Origin: Mrakia gelida
Lineage: Eukaryota; Basidiomycota; Tremellomycetes; Cystofilobasidiales; Mrakiaceae
Assembly (NCBI GenBank): GCA_024345305.1
Contig: BRON01000006.1
Location: 744,001-808,000 of the forward strand
Reading direction: 5' to 3'
DNA length: 64,000 bases
Under the pieces are notes generated by a model. That model was not told the origin of the DNA, made no database searches, and saw nothing but the letters and a program-made list of their open reading frames with translations. Position 1 is the stretch's first letter. Every line of letters starts with the position of its first letter. Below are positions 1 to 10,518 of the stretch, piece after piece. A program made the translations under genes and the position numbers.

Positions 1-981
1 CAGCATCCGAGGAGCTCGCTATCGGAAACGTCAAGTTCACCACCTACGATCTCGGAGGACATCAACAGGGTCAGTCCTCTCCTCCCTCCCTCCCTTCGCT
101 CCCTCCTCGCGCCTCCTCCTCCTTGTCCCTTCCACGTCGGTCGCCCCTCTCCTTCTCCCAGACTGACACGTCCACTTCCACGCTCTTGGTGACGTCCAGC
201 TCGTCGTCTGTGGAGGGATTACTTCCCTGAGGTCGATGGAATCGTCTTCCTGGTCGACTCAGCGGATACCGATCGACTTCCAGAGTCTAAGGCTGAGCTC
301 GACGCTTTGCTTTCTATCGAGGAGTTGTCCAAGGTCAGTAGATCTTCTTCTCGCTTTCTGTGCTGGCTGTTCCACGCGTGTACCTCGTCGTGGACTGGTC
401 ACTCAAGGAAAATGAAGGAGCCTTCGAAGTCTTAGAGCGAGCGAGCACTCCAAAACGAAAGCTGACCTCGCTCCCCTTCCTCCTTCCTTCCTCCCCTCCT
501 CCGTCTCGTCTCCTTTCCCATCTCAAACCACCACACCACACCCCATCTCCACACGCTCCTCCGTTCTCCCATCTTCCACCCAAACTGTCGCGCGAACACA
601 GGTCCCCTTCCTCATCCTCGGAAACAAGATCGACGCTCCCGGAGCCGTCTCGGAAGACGAGCTTCGACACACCCTCGGACTTTACCAGACCACCGGCAAG
701 GGATTGAAGGTCCCTCTTTCGGAGAACATCCGACCTATCGAGATCTTCATGTGCTCGGTGGTCATGAGGCAGGGTTACGGAGAAGGGTTCAGATGGGTGA
801 GTCTGCGAGCAACGCGAACGAAGCGAAGGGTCAACTCAGAGGGAGGGAGGGTTTGGGTATTCAGCTTGGGTTGTTGGGTTGGGTGAGGTGGGACATAAAG
901 ACTGACCTTAATCGCTTTCCATCTTGCTTTGCCATCTCCGCTCTTGTCTCGTATCGAATACGAATCTAGGTGTCGCAATAG
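1..981 (+). CDS. SAR1: Sar1 small GTPase, COPII vesicle coat (5' truncated)
   Basis: Sar1 is the GTPase that, when GTP-bound at the ER membrane, recruits Sec23/24 and starts COPII vesicle budding. The window opens inside the gene. Exons read by eye are 1-69, 200-333, 602-796 and 970-981. The protein shows the switch II motif DLGGH at the left edge, then [19 protein letters not shown], the guanine-specificity motif NKID in the 602-796 exon, and the C-terminal end [11 protein letters not shown], which is the classic Sar1 ending. The last exon holds only three codons and the stop. Every intron has a GT start and AG end; the 334-601 intron is long (268 nt) compared with its neighbours. The N-terminal amphipathic helix and P-loop lie outside the window. 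Identity is very secure because Sar1 is highly conserved and the alignment runs through every splice junction. Confidence 0.96.
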
Positions 982-2714
982 TTCGTCCTCAACTCGTTCC
1001 TCTCCCTCCCCCCCTCCCTCCTGCTCTTCTCCCCTCTTTTTCTCAAACGCTAACACCCCTCGACCTTTCGCTCGCTCGCTTGCTACCACAGCATGAACTA
1101 AACGACTCGCCTCAACTCAAACGAACCGAACTGAAATGGAATTCGAACGACGGAGGAAGGAGGTGACATGCGTCGCCTTGTGCGTTTCGCGTTGGAGGCA
1201 GAGAGGGGTCGGGGAGGGAGGGAGATTTGGTGGCAGCGGCGATGGTGGTGGCAGTAGTCTGGTAGTGAAGATGAAGATGAAGGATTGATTCTCGTCTCAA
1301 GGGAGGAGAACGAGGAGAGGGGAAAAGGCGAGGAGACCGCGTCGCACGAACTCGCTCTCGGCTCCTCGTCCTCCCTTCCGAGAACGTGAGAGCCACGTAA
1401 AGTTCCTGCGTCATGATCATCCTGGACACGCGTCAAAGGTGTGCAGATCTTTCGACGTCGACGTCGACAATTTCGTGAGTCGTGACGACTGACGAGCGTC
1501 GAAAGAAACGCGTCAAGGTTTGGTTCGTCCTTCTTTGCTCTTTTCCTTTCTTGTTTCAGCAGTTTGGTCTATCCATCTGAAACCACATCCTTCAAGCAAG
1601 CAAGGAAGTCTCCCTCGCGGGATGGTCAGCTCGGTGAAGAGATTAGGGGGAGGGTTGGTGAGGAGAGAAGACGGTGCGGGTGAGTGAGCCTGAGTGAGCG
1701 AGTTTCAAAGCGAGGGAAGGGGCGCAGAGAGAGGAGGAGCAGAGGGTGTCTGGGCGGGCAGAGGAGATGAATCGTGAGAGGTAGGTTTGTTGGGTAGGGT
1801 GGTGGTGCAGGAGAACTGAAGAAGGAAAACTAGGGAGAACGAGGTCCGAAGCCGTCGCACGATCAACGGACGGATCGACGACGCACTGGAGGAGGACTGG
1901 TGGAGTGGGGGTATCTCTGACGTGAGCGGGGAGAGCGAAGAGTCTGTGAGGGACTGGTGGTGGAAGAGAAGGGTGTTGGACTGGAGGTCGGGGAGGGGGG
2001 AGGACGCGTCGAAGTCGACGCAGAATCGGTCGCGTCGCGCGTTGTTTAGTCCCGCAGGATCAAACGAGGCCCGAATCCGGCAACAGGATCAAGGTTAGAA
2101 AGGCACAAGGACTGTGAATGTAGGGTGCCTGCCGGTAGAAGCAGACCGAGGACAAGGTCGGAAAGGGGATGAAAGACAAACCGCGTCGTGAGTCCTGCGT
2201 TTTTCGTTCTTCGTCTCCCGAGTTGACTATAGCTCTCCCCTGATTCTAAAGCGTAGATCCCTGGTCAAAACACCACACGGCGACCCTATACCACTCCTTC
2301 CTCGTCCCCAACGCGCTTCCTGCGCGCTTCCTGCACAGCGGAAACGGAAAACAACTCGCGCGAGGGCTGAAACTGGCTCTTCCTCGCACATTTTCCTCCT
2401 TGCCTCCCCCTCGCTCGAGGTGACGAGCGTTCCAACTTTCTCTTGCGGTTCTGCCCCATAAAGACCTTGCATCTCCGACACGGGAAGCCGACCAGAAGGT
2501 TAGGGGGCTCCCTATAGAGTGTTCTCGAAGCGCAAAAAGAACAACAAGACCGTCATCGTTCGGCTCGAGCGACGTCAGGATCTTCCGAGGCTACAAAAAA
2601 GCTTCCCTGGCCTCATCTCGTTCCTGGATCCCAACAGCCACTCCAACCACACAACTCATAACCAACCTCAGCCCTACCCATCCACCTACCAACCTCTCCA
2701 AACCTTCACACATC
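982..2714. other. Intergenic region, no gene recognised
   Basis: This 1.7 kb stretch separates SAR1 from the small-protein gene. Open frames of up to about 112 codons exist on the minus strand, but they show no family resemblance and no matching splice signals, so I do not call them. It holds a perfect 16-nt palindrome at 1452-1467 built from repeated GACGTC, several ACGCGT hexamers (near 1430, 1507 and 2003) and a purine-rich plus strand at 1170-2000. It is probably the SAR1 3' UTR plus the promoter and leader of the next gene. No tRNA-like fold was noticed. Confidence 0.5.
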
Positions 2715-3209
2715 ATGGGGTGAGTACAGCAGCGAGTTGATGGTCGAGCGAGCGACGCAAAGAACCAAGCAACTCTGCTGACCTTGCTTCTCTTTCTCCT
2801 TTTCCCACCCTTCCTCTCCTTCTTTCTTGCCTTCTCTTCTTCTAGAAACATCATCTCAGCCATCGGTCGAGGAATCAACGCGGTCATCTCTGCCATCGTT
2901 CGTCCCTCTCCCTCTATCAAACTTTGAACGAGTCGGGCGAGCTTTCAGCCCAAGCTCACCCCCTTCGCTCCCTCCTTTCCCTATCTTCTTCTTCTTCTCC
3001 TCCTCACAGGCTTCATTAATAATGGCAATTGTAGGTGGAATCACCTCCTGCCTAGTCGCGATCTTCAACTTCATCACTTGTGGATGCGTGAGTCCCTCTT
3101 CTCCTTTCTTCGACTCGAAGCCCGAGGGCTGACCTTTCCTTTGCTCCCCTTTGATTCACAACAGTGCTCTGGAGGACGAAGGTCTAGGAGTGGAACGGTG
3201 CATGCTTAG
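2715..3209 (+). CDS. Tiny hydrophobic Gly/Ile-rich fungal protein (about 59 aa)
   Basis: Four small exons join in frame: 2715-2719 (ATGGG), 2846-2897, 3010-3087 and 3165-3209. All three introns have GT/AG ends; those at 2720 and 3088 start GTGAGT, and two contain CTGAC-type branch sites. The product starts MGNIISAIGRGINAVISAI, continues with a membrane-like hydrophobic stretch (IVGGITSCLVAIFNFITCGC) and ends in a basic tail, GGRRSRSGTVHA. I recognise this layout (MGN-start, repeated I/G/A, Cys pair, Arg-rich tail) from short uncharacterised proteins common in fungi. Position-2 Gly could be myristoylated and the CGC/C cysteines palmitoylated, which is inference. The function is unknown. A further intron lies just past the stop codon. 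Confidence is good because the frame survives four splices and matches that family pattern. Confidence 0.8.
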
Positions 3210-3214
3210 GCGAG

Positions 3215-3283
3215 GTGAGTAGTTTTCGTCTCGCCTGAATCGAAAGAAGAGAAAACCTTTTTCTGACTTCAATTTTCTTTCAG
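3215..3283 (+). other. Intron in the 3' UTR of the small-protein gene
   Basis: A full intron signature follows the stop codon by five bases: GTGAGT at 3215, CTGAC at about 3262 and TTTCTTTCAG ending at 3283. Its length (69 nt) fits the window's usual introns. A 3' UTR intron this close to the stop would normally not trigger nonsense-mediated decay. Confidence 0.6.
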
Positions 3284-3472
3284 CCCGATCTCGCTCTCGC
3301 TTCGTTCGACTGCTGTATCCACTACGCCTCGCTTGCTCTTACTTTTCTACCTAACGATCACCCAAATACGATACTTTGACTTGATGACATCTTTTCTCTC
3401 GATGTCACTGCGAGCGAAAGACAGGAAGGAGTGAGAGAGGTTGCGGCGACGCGGATCGGATCATCTCGAGGG

Positions 3473-3478
3473 ACGCGT
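3473..3478. promoter_or_regulatory. ACGCGT hexamer upstream of POL1 (possible MCB element)
   Basis: ACGCGT is the MBF (MCB) site that drives G1/S replication genes such as POL1 in ascomycete yeasts. This copy lies about 420 bp before the POL1 start. The same hexamer is common throughout the window, mainly in introns, so this single copy is weak evidence. The rest of 3284-3895 is pyrimidine-rich leader with no other gene. Confidence 0.25.
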
Positions 3479-3895
3479 TTACGCCTCACCAGAGGTCGCT
3501 GAAAGGCCGGAGCGTGCTCGAACCCTCAAAGGCTCGTATGAGAGTGAGAGCTCGAGTGAGTGATGCGAGGCAGAACAAGGGCGAGAACGAACGAATCGAG
3601 CTCAACCCGTTTCAGCCCTCTCCGTGGCAACGCACAGTTCTTCCTTCTCTTTTTCGTTTCCGTCGGGGAAAAAAAGTAGAAACCTGTTCTCAGAAGAAAT
3701 CCGAAGCAGAGCCTTGCTCAAAATCTCCACTCAACTCGACTCAACTCGTTTCTGTTTCGGTTGCCAGGCCAGAGGGCTGGGCTATTTGTCGCGTCGACGC
3801 GAGTCAGCTCCCAACTTCGACCTTTCCTTTTCCCTTCCCTCCTTCCTTCACCCTTCTCCCTCTCTCTCTCTTCCTTCTCGGAACTTCGAACCAAG

Positions 3896-6800
3896 ATGTC
3901 TTCTCGCAAGGAGACTCTCGCTCAACTGAAAGCAGCTCGTGCAGGAGGTGGAAGATCAAACCAGTGGAAGGTTCGTTTCTTCTCCCTTCGCTCCCTCCCT
4001 CCTTCTTCCTCGAGCTGAACGCGTCCTTTTCATCACCTTCTTCAGGGCGAGAAGGACGATGAAGATCTCTACGATACTGTGGACGAGGACGAATACAAGA
4101 ATCTCGTCAAGGATCGACTTCAGAGGGACGACTTTATCGAGGACGACGATGGCAGTGGATACGTCGACGATGGAAGGGAGGAGACTTGGGGAGCTCAACG
4201 AGACGAGGACGACAACGAGGAGGACGAGGAGGATCCGGAGGAGAGAAGGAAGAGAAGAGGTCAGTCAAAGAGTCTCTGTTTCTTTCGGTATCTCCGGGTT
4301 TGGGCGTCAAAGAGGGATCTATAGATGGGGAGGGAAGGGAAGGGCAGAGGGAAAGCGAAGGAGGAAGGGAAACGAGTCGACCTCCTCCTTTGTACCACCT
4401 CACCTCCTTCCTTCCTACTCTCGGACGTGTTACATACCGCCTAGAAGCTCCCACACATACTAACTTCTCTCCCCTTCCCGTGACAGCCGCCAAAAAAGCT
4501 GCCAAAGCCAAAGCTAAACCATCGAAACCCATCCCTCGTCCACCTCCTCCTCCCTCCGCCAACGCCTACCGACCCGTCATCTCAGAGGCCAAAGAGGACG
4601 ACTTCATGAGCAGTCTGCTCTCAGGAATTGAAGACGAACGACCCGCGAGACCCCACATCCCTTCCTCCTCCCCCCCTCCTCCTCCTTCCTTCGGTCGAAA
4701 ACGCAAGTCCTCGCCGGACTACCTCCAAGCGAGCTCGGATGGAATCGACCTCGGAAGCGACGAGAGCTACCTCGGGAGAGGCTCGGAGTGGGGGTTGAGA
4801 GCTGGACCATCTTCCACCTCGGCTGGTGCTTCAGGGTCGAGGCTGGGAGCTGGAGGAGACAAGAGGGCGAAGATGCTGGACAAGGGGAAGGGGAGGGGAG
4901 GACCGGCGACGAAGGTCAAGCTCGAGGAGGACACCGTCAAGGTCGAGGATCTCGATGGAGACGTTGGGATGGACATGCAGGGATCCCCAGACTGGCCGGA
5001 AGATCTCGAGCTCCCTGGAGGAATGGAGGAGGAGGAAGACGACGTCAAGCCTACCATCGACGCTCCGATGTTCGAGATGGACGACGACGACCAGGACGAC
5101 CTCGTCGTGAAACCCTCCCACAAACCCTCAGGATCCTCCTCAGCCATGGGACCTCCCGCCAAACGCAAGTTCGTCAACGCTACCTCGGTCTCGCTCAAAA
5201 CCCTTCGACCTCCTCCCTCAGCTCCCTCCACCATGAAACCTCTCCCCAAGCACGCCGACCCAGACGAGGACGTTCCCGCTACACCAGCCTGGGAATCCCT
5301 ACAAGACTCCCTCCTCCTCGCTTCCGACAACGTCGCAGGATCGGACGATCTCCCTCCATCCTCACCTCCTCCTCCTTCCCGAGCCAAAGCAGCAGCGATG
5401 AAGGGAGCTCCAGCGACGACGGACATCGACGCGCACGAGTCCGACGGAACGACGCTCAGGATGTACTGGTTGGACTACTTCGAGCAGGAGATCAAGACGG
5501 ACGACTCGACGACCAAGAACCTCTACCTGTTTGGGAAGGTGTTTGATCGAAGGGGAGCGAAGGGGAAGTGGGTCAGTTGTTGCTTGAAGATCGACGGGAT
5601 GGAAAGGAACTTGTTCGTCTGTCCTAGGCCGAAGACCGTCAGTGAGTATTGGCTCTGCTCTCCTTGACCCGCTGGAGTATTGGACGAACGATCTGAGCTA
5701 ACTCGACGCGTTCTTTTCGCTCCTCAGTCCGAGGAGAAGTCACCGATCTCGAGCCCTCCCAATCCGACGTCCAGTCCGAGTTCGGTCGAGTTCGACGAGA
5801 GAACGGAGTCTCGTCCTTCATGAGCAAGTGGGTCAAGAGGAACTACGTCTTCGGAGTCGAAGGGATTCCTACTGGAGAGTCTGACTGGCTCAAAGTCATC
5901 TACGGCTTCGATGGTTCGTTTCTCTCTCTTTTCTCTCGCGTCTCGTTCGTCCAACCTCGTCTGACTTCTCCTTTCGCCCTCCTCTCGCTTCCAGAACCCG
6001 CTCTTCCCGTCGAGACCTCCGGAAACACCTTCAGTCACATCCTCGGAACCAACACCAGTGCCTTCGAGACTCTCGTCCTCAAGAGGAAGATCATGGGTCC
6101 TTGCTGGCTCGAGATCAAGGACGCGGTGGTCAGCGGGAAGGGAGTGAGTTCGCGAGCTGTTCCTTCTTGACCTGTAGAGTTTGAGCTCGAGCTGACTTGT
6201 ATTCCTCCTCTCCCTTCAGGTCTCCTGGTGTAAGCTCGAGGTCACCGTCGACGATCCCAAGAAGATTCGACCGCTCTCGGAAACCGACGGAGTCAAGGGA
6301 ACTCCTCCTCTCACCATCATGAGCATCGCCGCTAGGACGATCGTCAACCACAAGGCGAACGACCGAGAGGTGGTTTGTGTCTCGGCTCGAGTCTGGGAGA
6401 ACAGTGAGTCTCGGTTTGATCTTGGAGTTACGCGACGACGCCGTGCTGACTTCTTCGTTCCTCGCGTCTTGCTCCATCTCTCAGGCAACATCGACGACCC
6501 AACACCTCTCGAGAAGCAGGTCTGCGCCATCACCACCATCGTTCGACCCCTCGGAGAGTTCCCTGCCGGCTTCGTCCAGAAGTGCCAGACCGAGAAGTCG
6601 AAGGTCGCGACGGTCAAGACCGAATCGATGCTCCTCAACAACCTCGTCGGTGAGTTCAGCCCTCTTCTCGCTCTTCTTCATGCGACTCCTTCCTGACTCT
6701 CTCTTTCTCCTCTTTTCCCCCTAGCCAACATCCAACGGTACGACCCAGACGTCCTCGTCGGTCACGACTTCCTCAACGGTTCCCTCGAGGCGATCCTCGA

Positions 6801-9800
6801 ACGGATGGGCAAGCTCAAGACGGAGCACTGGTCTCGATTCGGTCGATTCAAGAGGAAGGGACGTCCTCCAGCGAGCAACAAGTTCGGAGGAATCACCGCT
6901 CTGATGTCTGGTCGACTTGCTTGTGATCTCTCGGGTGATGGAAGCAAGGTTCGTCCTCGAATGCCTCCTCTGAACTCGTCTCGACGAAGGACTGACCTCT
7001 CCCTCGCTTACCCCCCTTCTTCCCTCACTCAGTCCATGATCCCTTCGACGACCTGGTCCCTCACGGAGATGTGCAAGACTCAACTCAAGATCGATCGACA
7101 GGATATCGACCCAGAGGACACCCACACCTACTTCGACAACACCGTCGCGTCGCCGTTGTCCCTCCTTCGATTCGTCCGTCACTGCGAGGTCGATACCTTC
7201 TTCCAGATGGCCATCGCCTCCAAGGTCCAGATCCTCCCTCTCACCAAGCAGCTCACCACCCTCGCCGGAAACGCCTGGTAAGCTCATCTCTTCTCATCTC
7301 TTCTCGACGAAAAAGAACGAAGCTGACCTCGTTCTCGCTTCCCTCTTCAGGAATCGAACCCTCAACGGAGGACGAGCCGAGCGAAACGAGTACATTCTCC
7401 TCCACGAGTTCCATCGTCTCAAGTACATCTGCCCCGACACGTTCAAGGGGAAGAACAAGGCCGCTCTCCTCAAGGCCGAAGTCGACGAGGAAGGAACGAC
7501 GACCAAGTCGGCGGGAGGGAAGAGGGAGAAGTTCAAGGGAGGACTCGTTTTCGAACCCAAGCGAGGACTCTGGGACAAGTACGTTCTCGTCATGGACTTC
7601 AACAGTCTGTACCCTTCGATCATTCAGGAATACAACATCGACTTCACAACGCTTTCGGTCGTCACTCAGACCGACGTGAGTTGCTCTCTCCTTCGCCCGC
7701 CAGTGTGTTCGAGTCGAGACGCGAGAGCTGACCTTCGTCCATACTCTACGCGTCTCCCAGGCGGAGGGATCCGAGACGATTCCAGAGGTTCCTTCGACCG
7801 ACGTTCCCCAGGGAGTCCTTCCGAGGATCATCGCTCAGCTCGTCAACCGTCGTCGAGAGGTAAAGAACTTGATGAAGGGGAAGAACAGCAACCCTATCCT
7901 CATGAACCAGGTGCGCTACTCTTTACAATCTCTTCAATCTCCTCTTTTCCTCGAGACGGAGTCCTGACCCTCGTTGCTTCTTCTCGTTCGACCGACAGTG
8001 GGAGATCCGACAACTCGCTCTCAAGCTCACCGCCAACTCGATGTACGGATGTCTCGGATTCGAGTACTCCCGGTTCTACGCTCGACCCCTCGCCGCTCTC
8101 ACCACCTTCAAGGGACGAGAGATCTTGACGAGTACGAAGGAGCTCGCGGAGAGTGTGCAGCTCGAGGTGTGTTTCGATCTCGCCTGCCCTCCCTCCTCGC
8201 ACCTCTTCTCACGCTGACCCTTCTCACCTCTCCTTTGTCAGGTCGTCTACGGAGATACCGACTCAGTCTTCGTCAACTCCAACGTCACCGACTACAACGA
8301 GGCGATCAAGATGGCGAACCTCTTCAAGAAGCAAGTCAACGACAAGTACCGGCTCCTCGAAATCGATCTCGACGCCGTCTTCCAACGACTGCTCCTCCTC
8401 CAGAAGAAGAAGTACGCCGCGATCAAGGTCTCAACCGATGGGACATCGACTCAGGAGGTCAAGGGTCTCGACATGAAGAGGAGGGAGTACTGTGATCTCT
8501 CGAAGAACGTTTCGAAGTGAGTCTTCGCGTCTCTCCTCCCTCGTCCTTTCCGAGACGCGTTCTGACGCGACGCTCTCCACCTCGTTTTCTCGTTAGGTTC
8601 GTTCTCGATCACATCCTTTCGGGAGAGGCTACCGAGATCTGTATCGCCAAGGTCCACGACTACCTGGAGGAGATCAACACGAAGGTTCGAGACGGGAAGA
8701 TTCCTCTCGAGGATTTCATCATTAACAAGGCGAGTTCCATGTTTCCACCTTCTGTCTCTCTTCTCCGGCCCTTAGCTAACCCATTCTCCCTCTTTTCACC
8801 TCAACAGCGACTCGGAAAGAACCCGGAAGACTACCCCGACGCGAAGAGTCAGCCTCAAGTCCAGGTCGCCCTTCGAATCAAGGCTCGAGGAGGAAGTGCC
8901 AAATCGGGCGACGTGATGCAGTACATCTTCTGTCTCGGAACCGACGGAAAGGCTGCTCGAACTGGTCAAGCCGATCGAGCGTACCATCCTGATGAGATCA
9001 GGAAGCAGCCGGAGCTCAAGATCGGTGAGTTTGGATCCTCGTTTCTTGACGCGTCCGCTTTCGTTCGACAGAGCTGACTCTTTGTCCTCTCCTCCTCCTC
9101 CTCCTTTTCCCAGACTACGAGTACTACCTCGCTCAGCAGATCCTCCCACCCATCGAGCGTCTCTGCGATCCGATAGAGGGAACGGACAAAGCTCGGTTGG
9201 CTGAGTGTCTTGGTGAGTCTTCGCTGCGAACTCGCTCTCGTTTCTCTCGAACCTCGAGGCTGACTTTGACCTTGGTCTCAGGTCTCGATGTTCAACGCTA
9301 CGCTGCCAAGACTGGAGGAGACGTCGAACGAGAGTTCAACACCCTCGGATCCCAGATCAGCGACAAGGAGCGATTCAGCGATTGCGATCCCTTCCAGGTT
9401 CGCTGCAGCAGTTGCGACTTCGTCGTCGAACGATTCGGTGGTCTGCTTGACGATCCCGTGGGTAACCCTCTTCGATCTCGTTCCTTTAGGTCGAGCCAAG
9501 TGTCTAACCTGTTCTACTCTTCTCCCCGTCCAGTCAACTCTCATCCAACCTCACGGTTTGATCTGCTCGAACTGCCTCTCCCCTCTCTCGACACCAAGTC
9601 TCGCCGTCCAACTCGAACTCCAAATCCGTTCTCAGATCACCCAGTACTACAAGGCCATCATGTTGTGCGACGACTCGTCCTGCCAGACTTCGACAAGGGC
9701 AATGGGAGTGTACGGGAGACGATGCATGGCGACCGATTGCAAGGGACACATGAACCTCGAGGTGAGTTTTGTTGCGCTTTCGGCTTCTTCTCTCCATCGA

Positions 9801-10157
9801 TGAGACTGAAGCTGATCCTTGCCCCTTTTCCCTCCCTAGTACACCGACGAGGCTCTCTACAAGCAGCTCCTCTACTACATCTCCATCTTCGATACCACCA
9901 AAGCCATCGCGACCTCTAAAGGATCGATACGACAAGGTTCGTCTTCGTCTTTCCCTCTTTTCTCCCTCCTCTCCCCTCCTTCCTTCGCTGACCCCGCACC
10001 TTCTTCTCTTCCATCAGATGATGTCGAAGCTCTGGCCGGTCAGAACAAACACACCTTCGACTTCCTCGCCTCGGTCGGACAGAAGTACCTCGATCAGAAC
10101 GGACGAGGATGCGTCGAGTTGAGGAGCATCTTCTCGTTCATGGCTCGAAACCGCTAG
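3896..10157 (+). CDS. POL1: DNA polymerase alpha catalytic subunit
   Basis: Catalytic subunit of the polymerase alpha-primase complex, which extends RNA primers at origins and on the lagging strand. The start at 3896 begins [18 protein letters not shown] and is followed by the conserved acidic N-terminal motif [14 protein letters not shown] second short motif, [13 protein letters not shown], may be the Ctf4-binding type. A long acidic/proline-rich linker follows, then the exonuclease-like domain (region IV with [18 protein letters not shown] near 6745). Next come polymerase motif [18 protein letters not shown] (about 7592), motif [17 protein letters not shown] (about 8026) and motif C YGDTDSVF (about 8250). 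The C-terminal zinc-binding region has paired Cys motifs such as CSSCDF (about 9403) and CSNC (about 9562). It ends [10 protein letters not shown] at 10157. Many short introns interrupt it, each with GT/AG ends and mostly CTGAC branch sites. All B-family catalytic motifs look intact. It is convergent with the next gene. Confidence 0.97.
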
Positions 10158-10518
10158 ATTTGACCAGGCGCTGTTTCTCTTGCTGCTCTTCTCCAACTCA
10201 TATCATGCTGCTAGCTCAGTTCATACCTCATCTTCTCCCTTACCCTTTCTCTCCCTTCGCGTCTCTTTCTCTCCCGTCGTGTTGCATTTTGGGTCTCCTT
10301 CGCTTTCGTCCTCCTGCCTTGCTTTTGCTTCATTATGATCACGCCGTTTTGAAGAGTGAGGCGTCGAAGGAGAGGCATGGGAGAGCAGAACGAAACGAAG
10401 ACGAACACTAGGTAAAATCGAAGTAGAGAAGCCGGATCGAACGGAAGGGGTACGCGAACCTGAAAACCCAGGGAGAGAAAACGAAAGGACCAAACGAAAC
10501 GAAATGTTGAAGGGGAGA
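10158..10518. other. Convergent 3' UTR space between POL1 and the coiled-coil gene
   Basis: The stretch is short and pyrimidine-rich on the POL1 side, becoming purine-rich towards the minus-strand gene, as expected for two converging transcripts. No coding signal, hairpin or repeat stands out. Confidence 0.6.

Noticed and set aside
3473..3478. ACGCGT as proof of MBF control of POL1
   Set aside because: The hexamer is frequent in this window, mostly within introns, so one upstream copy is not specific.
4767..5426. Minus-strand open frame of 219 codons inside POL1
   Set aside because: Antisense shadow of the low-complexity linker of POL1; Ser/Pro repeats only.
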